Shown here one piece after another: positions 1-7,545 of a stretch of 64,000 bases of DNA. Both the position numbers and the translations under genes were made by a program. How positions within the stretch are numbered: position 1 is the first letter of the stretch; every line of letters starts with the position of its first letter. The DNA is from Streptomyces sp. TRM49041. GTDB taxonomy: Bacteria > Actinomycetota > Actinomycetes > Streptomycetales > Streptomycetaceae. Location of the stretch: the NCBI RefSeq assembly GCF_008271805.1, contig NZ_VSRY01000173.1, positions 1 to 64,000 on the forward strand, in the 5' to 3' direction. The notes below the pieces were generated by a model that was given only the letters and a program-made list of their open reading frames with translations, did not search any database and was not told where the DNA came from.

Positions 1-745
1 CCCCGAGCCGCGCGGCGGCCTCGGCGGCGGCGCCCGCGTCTCCGTCCCGGTCCGCCACACCGACCGCGCGGGCCAGCGCCCGCGGGTCGGGCGCCGCTCC
101 GGACCGCACGTCCCAGAGCGCGGCCCTCGCGGAGAGCCCGTTCGGGGTCACGGCGGCATGCATCCAGTGCGTACCGGTCTGTACGTGTCCGGGCCGCACC
201 CACTTCGCCACGCGCCGCCCGAACTCCCCGGCCATGAACCCGTCGGCGGTCCGTACGACGTACCCCTCCTGCCGCCCGGTGTCCACGCGCAGCCGCCGCA
301 GAGCCCGCTCGTCGAACACCCCGCGCCACAGCACGCGCGGCGTGGGAATCCCGAGCCCCCGCAGGAGGCCCACGGTGTAGTCCCACCCCGGGCACCAGTG
401 GAGTTCGTCCCACACGGAGAACCCGTAGAAGTAGCTCTCCAGCTCCTCGTACGGAAGCGAGTGCCGCGCGTACATGTTCTCGCCGCACACCCGCCACCCC
501 TCCGGCAGGTGCGCCGCGATGCGCCCCTGCAAGCCCTTCACCCAGGCCCGCGAGGGGTGGTGCGCCGAGTCCAGCGACCGGGCGTGCAGCCCGTCGGAGT
601 ACAGGGTGGTGTTCTCCCCGTCGAGCTTCTCGGTGACCACGACCTCACGCCCGACGAAACCCGACAGGTCCGCGACCCGTACATCGTCCCGCGCGGCCCC
701 CGGCGACCACGGCAGATGCGGCGTACGCGGATAGTGCGTGCGCAT
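1..745 (-). CDS. RNA ligase family protein (3' end beyond the window)
   Basis: Read by hand on the minus strand from an ATG at 745 to the window edge (248 codons, no stop). It has the marks of a covalent nucleotidyltransferase of the RNA ligase family (PF09414 type). A KLDG motif at residues 40-43 holds the lysine that would carry AMP. It is followed by ENMYARHS, then EGYVVR (motif IV) and KWVRP (motif V, lysine that contacts the AMP phosphate). Such enzymes adenylylate themselves with ATP and seal RNA nicks. Third codon positions are almost all G or C, as in real Streptomyces genes. The C-terminal domain is cut off, so substrate type cannot be judged. The upstream neighbour on the same strand is not visible. 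Confidence 0.85.
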   Translation of the reverse strand, partial: MRTHYPRTPHLPWSPGAARDDVRVADLSGFVGREVVVTEKLDGENTTLYSDGLHARSLDSAHHPSRAWVKGLQGRIAAHLPEGWRVCGENMYARHSLPYEELESYFYGFSVWDELHWCPGWDYTVGLLRGLGIPTPRVLWRGVFDERALRRLRVDTGRQEGYVVRTADGFMAGEFGRRVAKWVRPGHVQTGTHWMHAAVTPNGLSARAALWDVRSGAAPDPRALARAVGVADRDGDAGAAAEAAARLG

Positions 746-846
746 GGTGAACCAGCCCCCCGATGACAGTGCGATGCCGGGCCACTGTAGGAGCCGGGAC
801 CGCGCCGCTCGACCGATTAACGGCGTCACCACAGCACCACAGGGAC

Positions 847-879
847 GGGGGCCGACCCGCCCGAGGCGGATCGGCCCCC
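847..879 (-). terminator. hairpin terminator after the Rpn-like gene
   Basis: Two 15-base arms (847-861 and 865-879) pair with one mismatch around a 3-base loop, just past the stop codon of the gene ending at 890. There is no clear T tract, which is usual for Streptomyces terminators. Confidence 0.6.
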
Positions 880-889
880 GCCGGGGCTA

Positions 890-1774
890 CTACTCGCCGC
901 CGAAGATCTCTTCGGCGGTGGTCACGGTGAGAGCGCGCGCCAGCCAGCGCTCCATGATCTCAGGGTCTTCACAGCCTGCGATGCGTTCGTGGGCCTCATC
1001 GGTGACCGCGATGCCTCGCTGTTCCAGGATGAGTAGAAGTGCCTTCGCCTCGCCCTGCACACGGCCTTGTTCGCGGCCCTCTTCCCGGATCTCTTCCGAG
1101 ATGTACGACTTGTAGAAGGAAAGGTCCACGGCCACCAGGTTCCTCCAGATCTGCTGGGCCTGGCGGTTGCCCAGGCCCAGTGCGGTGAATTCGACGACAG
1201 GGTTGACGAGGTCTTCGGGCATGCCCCGCAGCGCGGTGGACAGTGCCTTCAGTATGGCACCGGCCTCCTGGCCGGACGCGTGCGTGATCGCGGACAGCAC
1301 GGCGAGCGCCAGGTCCTTGCGTGCCTCGGCGGCATCGGTGATCACGGGCAGGTTGTGCGGTCCGGCGACCATGGGCTGCACGGTGACCGTGGGCCACCAG
1401 GCCGGGCCGATACGCACGGGCTGCGTCGCCCACTCGGCCGTGGCGCGATCCTGGCAGACGACCAGGAGCAAGGGCGGGAGCCCGTACTTGTTGTGCAGAT
1501 ACGTGGCGTAATACGCCCAGCTCGCGGGTTTGGCGGGGTCCTTTTTGCCCTGAGCCTCGACGGCGACGAGGAATCCGCAGTCGGCTTCGGTCTCGAAGTG
1601 CAGCAGGGTGTCGACGCGCCGCTCGACGGGCCGGGCCTCGGTGAGGTCGTTGGGCAAGGCCCTGACCGACGTGGGGCGGGGGATGTCGACGCCGAGTACC
1701 GCGGAGACGCTGGAGAAGAGTTCCGGGTACTCCTGGAAGATCCGGTGCATGGCTTCGTGAGGTGAGCTGACCAT
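890..1774 (-). CDS. Rpn-like PD-(D/E)XK nuclease-fold protein
   Basis: A 294-residue protein. Its N-terminal part has the layout of Rpn/transposase-like PD-(D/E)XK proteins: an aspartate in RRVDTLLHF near residue 55, then the strand VAVEAQGKKD near 70-79 with the E-x-Q-x-K core, then a WAYYATYLHNKY helix. The C-terminal part (about 225-250) is rich in E, R and Q and likely helical. Rpn proteins are DNA nucleases linked to recombination, and many actinomycete members are annotated only as hypothetical. The ATG at 1774 follows AGGAG at good spacing. A hairpin lies directly after the stop. Family membership is inferred from motifs, and nuclease activity is not shown. Confidence 0.7.
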   Translation of the reverse strand: MVSSPHEAMHRIFQEYPELFSSVSAVLGVDIPRPTSVRALPNDLTEARPVERRVDTLLHFETEADCGFLVAVEAQGKKDPAKPASWAYYATYLHNKYGLPPLLLVVCQDRATAEWATQPVRIGPAWWPTVTVQPMVAGPHNLPVITDAAEARKDLALAVLSAITHASGQEAGAILKALSTALRGMPEDLVNPVVEFTALGLGNRQAQQIWRNLVAVDLSFYKSYISEEIREEGREQGRVQGEAKALLLILEQRGIAVTDEAHERIAGCEDPEIMERWLARALTVTTAEEIFGGE

Positions 1775-1893
1775 AGGGCTCCTTGTCAGGTGAGTGATGG
1801 TGTGGGGCGAGGGGCGTTACGGCAGTCGCCGCACGCCTCCGGTGTGGGCGCGTGGTCGCGGTTCTGGAGCGGCTCTCGCCGGGGCGGGTGGAG

Positions 1894-2065
1894 TCACCCG
1901 GCGGCCGGCAGCCGTCCGGTGAGCCAGCGGGCGCCCTCCGGGAACCAGGCCGCGAGCGTCTTGATGTCCACGCGGGCAGCGGTCGGCAGCGACTGGATGT
2001 GGAGGCGGCCCGATGGCCGGCAGCGACAACTCCCGGGTGCCGGGTATGTCTGCGGTATATGTCAC
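1894..2065 (-). pseudogene. small gene with a one-base frameshift, coupled to the RsbW-like gene
   Basis: A GTG at 2065 shares four bases (GTGA) with the stop of the upstream ATPase gene, the usual sign of translational coupling. The first frame reads about 19 codons (start TYTADIPG, ending SLPAIG). Near 2008, at a run of three Gs, the Streptomyces codon signature moves to the next frame. That frame continues GRLHIQSL through DIKTLAAWFPEGARW to a TGA at 1894-1896. Removing one G would give one 56-residue protein. The family is not recognised. It may be a true pseudogene, a sequencing error or programmed frameshifting. The uninterrupted 82-codon frame loses coding character after the G run, so I do not accept it. 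Confidence 0.5.
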
Positions 2066-2676
2066 GGAGAGCCTAGAGCGCCCAACCCGCCCCGACGCCA
2101 GCCCGATTGGCCAGGTTCACCCGACAAGGTGAGGCCGCGTGGAGGGAGGGAGGGGGGAGGGGCTGGGAGAGGCCCTCTCTCTCCGTCTGCTCCTTGGGGA
2201 GGGCCGCCGGGCCCACCGGAACACGGCCGCCCGTACTCCGGTGCGAGGTCGATCTCGGCCCACACGGTCTTGCGCGGAACCGGCCCCTCCGCCACGCCCC
2301 ACCGATCGGCCAGCGCCTCGACGAGTACGAGCCCACGCCCGTGCTCACTGTCAGGTGGCGGCGAGTGCGGCGGCCGCGCCGGCGGTACCCGCTCGCACCG
2401 GGTGTCCGTCGCCTCGATGCGAAGGGTCCGGTCGCCGTCCGTGAGGTGCAGCTCCAGCAGGAAGTCCCGCCCGGACACGCGCCCGTGCAGAACGGCGTTG
2501 GCGGCGAGCTCGGCCACGAGCTGGAGCGCGGTGTCCGCGACGGGACGGGTCGGCTCCCGGTCGCGCAGCCACACGGCGGCAAGCTCGCGCGCGAGCCGTG
2601 CGCCTTGGCGAGAGGCGTGAATTCGCATGGTGAAGTCGCGTGCGGGCGCAAGGAATTGAGCGTATCTGTGGTCCAT
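2062..2676 (-). CDS. RsbW-like ATP-binding protein (anti-sigma factor kinase fold)
   Basis: A GHKL-type ATPase of the SpoIIAB/RsbW class common in Streptomyces. The N box reads VAELAANAVLHG with Glu56 and Asn60. A G1-like segment EATDTR and a glycine segment GRGLVLVEALADRWG follow. Such proteins bind ATP and often hold sigma factors or phosphorylate anti-anti-sigma factors. Start at ATG 2676; an in-frame start at 2739 would add 21 residues of poor coding quality. After EIDLAPEY the last 50 or so residues are Pro/Gly/Ser-rich and may be low-complexity read-through. It is divergent from the XRE/DUF397 pair, a frequent arrangement in this genus. Confidence 0.75.
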   Translation of the reverse strand: MDHRYAQFLAPARDFTMRIHASRQGARLARELAAVWLRDREPTRPVADTALQLVAELAANAVLHGRVSGRDFLLELHLTDGDRTLRIEATDTRCERVPPARPPHSPPPDSEHGRGLVLVEALADRWGVAEGPVPRKTVWAEIDLAPEYGRPCSGGPGGPPQGADGERGPLPAPPPSLPPRGLTLSGEPGQSGWRRGGLGALGSP

Positions 2677-2730
2677 GTCACAGATCTTTGGCGAGGGGGC
2701 TCTGTGGCGGCCAGTGATTCGACGGATGCG

Positions 2731-2776
2731 TACAGTCACTGTCCGTGGCTTGTCCGTGGCTGTCCGGCCTGTCCGG
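2731..2776. promoter_or_regulatory. divergent promoter region with iterated GTCCG repeats
   Basis: TACAGT at 2731-2736 resembles a -10 element for the XRE gene. It is followed by four GTCCG motifs starting at 2741, 2752, 2762 and 2771, roughly one helical turn apart; the first two lie in a repeated GTCCGTGGCT. The site is well placed to be the operator of the XRE regulator, which is an inference. Confidence 0.35.
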
Positions 2777-2831
2777 AGGGGCGCATGGGCAAGAGGTGCC
2801 CAGGTGTGGTCGCGCGTTGGAGGTGGGGCGG

Positions 2832-3683
2832 ATGACGGTGAATGACACGGAGGAGCCGGGCTGGGAGGTGGACCCCAGCGACGCGTCGGGTGCGGCCGTA
2901 GTCGCGGCGGTTGGGCGGCAGCTCAGGCTGCGCCGGGAGTCGCTGGGTCTGAAGGTGGCGGAGTTCGCGGAGTCCGTCGGGTACGGCGAGGACCTTGTGT
3001 ACAAGGTGGAGGCGGGTAGGCGAATCCCTCGCCCCGAGTACTTGGACAGGGCGGACAGAGTCCTCAGGGCGGATGGCCTGATCACCGCGATGAAGAAGGA
3101 CGTTGAGGAAGCGCGGTACCCGAAGAAGGTTCGGGATCTCGCTCGGATGGAGGCGCGAGCGGTCGAGATCGGCGTCTACGAGAGCAACAGTGTCAATGGC
3201 CTGTTGCAGACCCCGGAACATGCGCGGGCCCTGTTCGAGGCAAGGCTGCCCGCGTACTCGCAAGACGAGGTGGAGCGCATGGTCGCCGCCCGCATGGCCC
3301 GGCAATCGATCTTTGAGCGGTCACCCGTCCCGGCGCTGAGCTTCGTCCAGGAAGAGGCGACGATGCTGCGACCGGTCGGGGGCACAATGGTGTGGCGACA
3401 ACAGCTCGAACGTCTGTTGGAGGTTGGGCGGTTGCGTAGCGTCTCGCTCCAGGTGATGCCGATGCGCAGTGGGCAGCACCCCGGACTGGACGGAAGGATC
3501 GAGGTGCTGAAGTTCAGCGATGGTACGGCCGTTGGGCGTGCCGATGGGGCGTTCAACGGGCGCCCGACCTCAGACCCGAAACGGCTTCGGATCCTTGAGC
3601 TGCGGTTCGGTGCCATCCGGGCGCAGGCACTCAGCCCTCGCGAATCGCTGGCCCTTATCGAGCAAGTGCTGGGAGAGACATGA
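2832..3683 (+). CDS. XRE-family regulator with DUF5753 domain
   Basis: A 283-residue protein with a Cro/C1-type helix-turn-helix (about residues 20-75, LRLRRESLGLKVAEFAESVG then a YKVEAGRRIP turn) and a C-terminal DUF5753 sensor-like region (about 90-275, containing YESNSVNGLLQTPEHARALF). The ATG at 2832 is preceded by GGAGG. Its stop overlaps the start of a DUF397 gene by four bases (ATGA). In Streptomyces, XRE-DUF5753 and DUF397 proteins work in pairs, often next to an RsbW-like ATPase as here. These modules affect development and antibiotic output in known cases; the role here is unknown. Confidence 0.9.
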   Translation: MTVNDTEEPGWEVDPSDASGAAVVAAVGRQLRLRRESLGLKVAEFAESVGYGEDLVYKVEAGRRIPRPEYLDRADRVLRADGLITAMKKDVEEARYPKKVRDLARMEARAVEIGVYESNSVNGLLQTPEHARALFEARLPAYSQDEVERMVAARMARQSIFERSPVPALSFVQEEATMLRPVGGTMVWRQQLERLLEVGRLRSVSLQVMPMRSGQHPGLDGRIEVLKFSDGTAVGRADGAFNGRPTSDPKRLRILELRFGAIRAQALSPRESLALIEQVLGET

Positions 3684-3889
3684 TCCGCAAGACCTCTGCC
3701 GGAAACTCCTTCGAACTGTCGTGGTTCAAGAGCAGCTACAGCAGCGGCACGGAGGGCGATTCGTGCGTCGAGGTCGCCGCAACCCCCGCCACCGTCCACA
3801 TACGCGACTCCAAGAACACGGACGGCCCCCGCCTGGCCGTCGCCCCGCGTGCCTGGGCCCGCTTCGTCACGTACGCCCAGCGCCCCTGA
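3680..3889 (+). CDS. DUF397 domain protein
   Basis: A 69-residue DUF397 protein with the family signature WFKSSYS near residues 15-21, then CVEVA and VHIRDSKN, and a terminal WARFV segment. It overlaps the upstream XRE gene by ATGA, so both are translated from one message. DUF397 proteins are small partners or antagonists of the adjacent DUF5753 regulator. Length is normal for the family (about 60-90). Confidence 0.9.
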   Translation: MIRKTSAGNSFELSWFKSSYSSGTEGDSCVEVAATPATVHIRDSKNTDGPRLAVAPRAWARFVTYAQRP

Positions 3890-3985
3890 CCGGCTTCACA
3901 GCGGCAGCGCATGGGGCTGCCGAGACGGTAGGGAAACGCGAACACGCGAGGAGGCGGGCGCGAGCACGCCCTCGAACGTGGTGCG

Positions 3986-5101
3986 CTACGCCGCGTCCAG
4001 GGCGATCGCGTTCTTCGCCCGGTCCACCGACTCCTCCGGGGCCGGGCCGTCGGGGTTCTCCGTCGCCAGCGCCTGGTTCAGCTCGACGAACGGCCGCATC
4101 CGCTCCTCGTACGCGGCGAAGCCGGCGGCGTGGTCGCCGCCCGCCCGCGCCAGCTCACCCGCCAGGACGTACGCCCCCACCAGCGCCAGGCTCGTCCCCT
4201 GGCCCGACACGGGCGACGGGCAGTACCCCGCGTCGCCCAGCAGGACCACCCGGCCCCGCGACCAGCGGTCCATCCGCACCTGGGCCATCGCGTCGCAGAA
4301 GAAGTCCTCCGCGTCCCGCGCGTACGCCGCGAGCTTCCGGGACTCCGACCAGGCCATGCCTTCCGCGCGCTCCACGATCAGGTCCCGCAGCCACTCCGTG
4401 TCCCGGTGGTCGCCGTCCAGCGGCGCGGAGTCGAAACCGAGGGCCACGCGCAGCTCGGCGTTGCCGCGTACCGTCATCGCGGCGAAACCGCGGTCGGATT
4501 CCTTCAGCCACACCTGCCAGTCCTCCAGGCCCAGGAAGTTCTCGGCCGTGAAGACGGACAGGTAGATGCCCATGTGGTGGCTGAACCGCTCCTCGGGGCC
4601 GAAGGCCAGGCGCCGCACCCCCGAGTGCAGCCCGTCGGCGCCCACCACCAGGTCGAATACCCGGTCCGGCCCGTTCCGGAACGCGACCCGCACGCCGTCG
4701 GCCGTGTCCTCCAGTGCTTCGATCGCGTCGCCGTACACGTACTCCACGCCGTCCCGCGTGCTCCCGTGCAGCAGCCGCACCAGGTCGTCGCGCATCAGCT
4801 CGACGTCGTCGCCGTCCAGGCGGCCGCTGCTCCGCGCGTACTCCGTCGAGCGGTGCACCTCCGTGCCGTCGGGGGCCAGGACCGACATGCCCCGCATGTG
4901 CGTGCGGTGCTCCCGTACCGCCTCCAGCAGCCCCATCCGGTCCACGACGTCGAGCGCGGCGCCCCGGACGTCGATGGCCTGCCCGCCGCGCCGGGGCGCC
5001 GGAGCCCGTTCGACGACGGTCGGCGCGAACCCGTGGTGCCGCAGCCAGTACGCCAGCGCGGTTCCCGCGATGCCGCCTCCGGAAATCAGTACGTCCCGCA
5101 T
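3986..5101 (-). CDS. FAD-dependent monooxygenase
   Basis: A 371-residue flavoprotein of the aromatic hydroxylase (PHBH-like) class. The FAD-binding GGGIAGTALAYWLRHHG fold is at residues 8-24, followed by VVERAP. A central DLVVGADGLHSGVR holds the DG motif. The second FAD motif is GDAGYCPSPVSGQGTSLAL near 290-308. These enzymes use NAD(P)H and oxygen to hydroxylate small molecules; the substrate is unknown. It is divergent from a GntR-TetR fusion regulator with inverted repeats in the shared promoter region, so control by that regulator is likely. Confidence 0.88.
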   Translation of the reverse strand: MRDVLISGGGIAGTALAYWLRHHGFAPTVVERAPAPRRGGQAIDVRGAALDVVDRMGLLEAVREHRTHMRGMSVLAPDGTEVHRSTEYARSSGRLDGDDVELMRDDLVRLLHGSTRDGVEYVYGDAIEALEDTADGVRVAFRNGPDRVFDLVVGADGLHSGVRRLAFGPEERFSHHMGIYLSVFTAENFLGLEDWQVWLKESDRGFAAMTVRGNAELRVALGFDSAPLDGDHRDTEWLRDLIVERAEGMAWSESRKLAAYARDAEDFFCDAMAQVRMDRWSRGRVVLLGDAGYCPSPVSGQGTSLALVGAYVLAGELARAGGDHAAGFAAYEERMRPFVELNQALATENPDGPAPEESVDRAKNAIALDAA

Positions 5102-5136
5102 GCCCGTGCTCCCTCGTGTGACTGTGTCCGTACGGT

Positions 5137-5161
5137 GTACGCCGCTGAATGTACGGCGTAC
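5137..5161. promoter_or_regulatory. inverted repeat operator between the monooxygenase and regulator
   Basis: A perfect 8-base inverted repeat, GTACGCCG at 5137-5144 and CGGCGTAC at 5154-5161, with a 9-base spacer. The layout is typical of TetR-family operators. It lies 36 bases upstream of the monooxygenase start. Confidence 0.5.
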
Positions 5162-5239
5162 GCGACCGTCGCCAAGTGGGGCTTTGCTGGTTCTGTCATA
5201 GGGCAGTTGGGCCGGTGTCGGCGTCCTTGCTGGTAGGGT

Positions 5240-5253
5240 CTGTGCTAGTACAG
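5240..5253. promoter_or_regulatory. CTGT-N6-ACAG near-palindrome before the regulator gene
   Basis: A 14-base near-palindrome (CTGTGCTAGTACAG, one mismatched pair) ending 21 bases before the start codon of the GntR-TetR regulator. Its place suggests an autoregulatory operator; this is inferred from symmetry and position only. Confidence 0.4.
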
Positions 5254-5274
5254 GTCTTGCAGCCGGGAGAAAAA

Positions 5275-6225
5275 ATGGCGGAACCGCCCTACCTCCGCAT
5301 CGCCGCCGATCTCCGGCGCCGTATCGACGGCGGCGAACTCGCCCCCGGCGACCGCGTCCCCTCCACCCGCCGTCTCGCCGAGCGGTGGGGCGTCGCCCTC
5401 GCCACCGCCACCAAGGCGCTCACGACGCTCCGCCTGGAGGGGTACGTGGAGGCCAGGCCCCGCGCCGGAACGGTCGTCGCAGACCGCCGCACCCCGCCGG
5501 AGCCGGAGCCGGAACCGAAGCCGACGGCGGCCCGGCCGGCGGCCCCCGACGGCGAACTCACCCGCGAGCGCGTGGTGGCCGCCGCCATCGAGATCGCGGA
5601 CACCGAGGGGCTGGCCGCCCTCTCCATGCGCGGCATCGCCGCCCGCCTGGGAGTGGCCGCCATGTCCCCGTACCGCCACATCGGCGGCAAGGAAGAGCTG
5701 ATCGGCCTGATGGCCGACACCGCGTACGGCGAACTCGGCTACCTCGGCGCGCCCCCGCCCGGCGGCTGGCGGCCCCGCCTGGAGCTCGGCGCCCGCACCC
5801 TGTGGTGCCTCCACCGCCGCCACCCCTGGCTGGCCCACCTCGGCCCGGTCACCCGGCCACTGATGCTGCCGAACCTCCTCGCGCACGGCGACTGGCTCCT
5901 CGCGGCGCTGGAGGGCCACGGGCTCGACGCGACGACCCGCATGAACATCCAGGTGATGATCTACGTGCACGTCCAGGGCGTCGCCGCCAACCTGGAGCAG
6001 GAGGACCAGGCGAGCGCGGCGACGGGGCGGACCGGGGACGAGTACATGGACGACTCCGCCCCGGCCGTCCAGGCCCTGGCCGCGTCCGGCCGCTTCCCCG
6101 CCATCGGCCGCCTGCTGGCGGAGTTCACGGAGTCCGGCTACGACCTCGATCTCGACGCCGTCTTCGAACTGGGCCTCCAGGCCCTCCTCGACGGCCTGAC
6201 CCCCCTCGTGGAGCACGGCAGATAG
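5275..6225 (+). CDS. GntR-TetR fusion transcriptional regulator
   Basis: 316 residues with two DNA-binding modules. Residues 1-70 form a GntR-type winged helix (IAADLRRRIDGGELAPG, then RLAERWGVALATATKAL and a GTVV wing). A Pro/Glu linker follows at 74-86. Residues 95-140 are a TetR helix-turn-helix (AAAIEIADTEG, MRGIAARLGVAAMSPYRHI), and the rest is a TetR C-terminal ligand domain. Such fusions recur in actinomycetes and usually repress a neighbouring enzyme or exporter gene. ATG 5275 follows a purine-rich stretch; the longer frame to 5149 lacks GntR homology. Likely ligand: the substrate or product of the divergent monooxygenase (inference). Confidence 0.87.
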   Translation: MAEPPYLRIAADLRRRIDGGELAPGDRVPSTRRLAERWGVALATATKALTTLRLEGYVEARPRAGTVVADRRTPPEPEPEPKPTAARPAAPDGELTRERVVAAAIEIADTEGLAALSMRGIAARLGVAAMSPYRHIGGKEELIGLMADTAYGELGYLGAPPPGGWRPRLELGARTLWCLHRRHPWLAHLGPVTRPLMLPNLLAHGDWLLAALEGHGLDATTRMNIQVMIYVHVQGVAANLEQEDQASAATGRTGDEYMDDSAPAVQALAASGRFPAIGRLLAEFTESGYDLDLDAVFELGLQALLDGLTPLVEHGR

Positions 6226-6260
6226 CGGTCCGGGGACGCACCACGTGACATGATCGGCTC

Positions 6261-6752
6261 ATGGGATCCAACGTCTTCTTCGACATCGCCATCGACAACC
6301 AGCCGGCCGGCAGGATCGTCTTCAAGCTGTACGACGATGTCGTGCCCAAGACTGCTCGCAACTTCCGCGAGCTGGCGACGGGCGAGCACGGCTTCGGTTA
6401 CGAGGGCTCCTCGTTCCACCGGGTGATCCCGGACTTCATGCTCCAGGGCGGTGACTTCACCAGGGGCAACGGCACGGGCGGCAAGAGCATCTACGGCGAC
6501 CGCTTCGAGGACGAGAACTTCACGCTCAAGCACTCCAAGCCCGGCCTCCTGTCGATGGCGAACGCGGGCAAGAACACCAACGGCTCGCAGTTCTTCATCA
6601 CCACCGTCGTCACCTCCTGGCTGGACGGCGCCCACGTCGTCTTCGGCGAGGTCGTCGAAGGCATGGACGTGGTGAGGGCCATCGAGAAGCTCGGCACGTC
6701 CGGCGGCGCGACCCGCAAGAAGGTCACCATCGCCAAGTCGGGCACGGTCTGA
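6261..6752 (+). CDS. cyclophilin-type peptidyl-prolyl isomerase
   Basis: A 163-residue single-domain cyclophilin, cytosolic because no signal peptide is present. Active-site segments are in order: FHRVIPDFMLQGGDFT (catalytic Arg in FHRVI) near 53-68, GNGTGG near 70, SQFFITT near 110 and WLDGAHVVFG near 119-128. It speeds cis-trans change at X-Pro bonds during folding. The sequence is close to the eukaryote-like cytosolic cyclophilins of Streptomyces. It follows the regulator gene by 35 bases but is probably separate. Confidence 0.95.
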   Translation: MGSNVFFDIAIDNQPAGRIVFKLYDDVVPKTARNFRELATGEHGFGYEGSSFHRVIPDFMLQGGDFTRGNGTGGKSIYGDRFEDENFTLKHSKPGLLSMANAGKNTNGSQFFITTVVTSWLDGAHVVFGEVVEGMDVVRAIEKLGTSGGATRKKVTIAKSGTV

Positions 6753-7157
6753 AGTCCCCGCACGCAAGGGCGCTGACCGCCCCCGCCCCGTGCCAGGCGA
6801 TGAGGTCGCCGGAAGGCGACGGCCGGGCGCGGGGCCCGCGGGCGCCAGCCGCGCGTGGACGCCGGCGACAGCGCCCGCTCCCGTGCACACATCCACACGA
6901 GCACCACGCCGACGCCTACTCCCGGGGCCGGGACGTTCCGGGCCTCGGAGAACCCCTGCGGAAGCGGCAGCGGCTCCTGATGCGGGCGGTCCGCGAGCGG
7001 TGCGTACCTGTTGCCTGAGAGCGATCAGGGGCGAGACCGCCAGGACCTGACCACCGCCCCCGGGGCCCGGCGCGGCACCCGTGCCCGGCGCGGCCCCCGC
7101 CGGGGCCCCGGAGCGGCGGTCCGGCCCGCGGCCCGCGCCGCGACTCCGCGTGCCGGT
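6753..7157. other. gene-free gap upstream of the S10 promoter
   Basis: About 400 bases of very high GC with no convincing gene. A 72-codon plus-strand frame (6800-7018) has a high third-position GC in its second half, but no ribosome site and no recognisable protein. Confidence 0.5.
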
Positions 7158-7185
7158 TTGATCGACACAGCCCCCGGGGTATTCT
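7158..7185 (+). promoter_or_regulatory. S10 operon promoter
   Basis: TTGATC (7158-7163), a 16-base spacer and TATTCT (7180-7185) give a good vegetative (HrdB-type) promoter. It would make a leader of about 350 bases before rpsJ, long enough for leader control. The rplM promoter at 27691 uses the same TATTCT -10. Confidence 0.55.
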
Positions 7186-7304
7186 CTTCGGCTCGATTGG
7201 CGGCGATGCCGCCCCGTATGGCAGACTGTCCGGGTTGCTCGGTTGAGTGCCGATGCTGCGCGCCTCCCGCCGGGAGGACCGGAAGCGAGTCCCACAGTAC
7301 TCGT

Positions 7305-7322
7305 CGTCCCTGATCAGGGACG
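7305..7322. promoter_or_regulatory. 18-base perfect palindrome in the S10 leader
   Basis: CGTCCCTGATCAGGGACG is self-complementary over 18 bases. It could be a protein-binding site in DNA or form a small hairpin with a GATC loop in the leader RNA. It lies about 225 bases before rpsJ. Confidence 0.5.
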
Positions 7323-7545
7323 GACGTACGGGAATCTTCCGGGAAGTGTCAGCGGGGCGCCGACCAGGCACCCGGTGGGTGTCCTTCCCCCGGTCCGCGG
7401 TCCAAGGCCCGCACCCCCTCGGTTGGGAAATCCTTCGGGAGTCTTCCGTAGAGGGAATGCGACACGCCCGACCGCGTGGGTCGGAGAAGACATAAGAGCC
7501 CACCAGGTTCCAGAGCGTTACGAGAGACAGGACTACTGAGTAGCC

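Noticed and set aside
1817..2065. 82-codon continuous frame at the small coupled gene
   Set aside because: Coding signature leaves this frame after the first 19 codons, so the continuous frame is probably not the real product.
6800..7018. 72-codon frame in the gap before the S10 promoter
   Set aside because: Some third-position GC bias but no ribosome site, no start context and Arg-rich unlike any family; left as unannotated gap.
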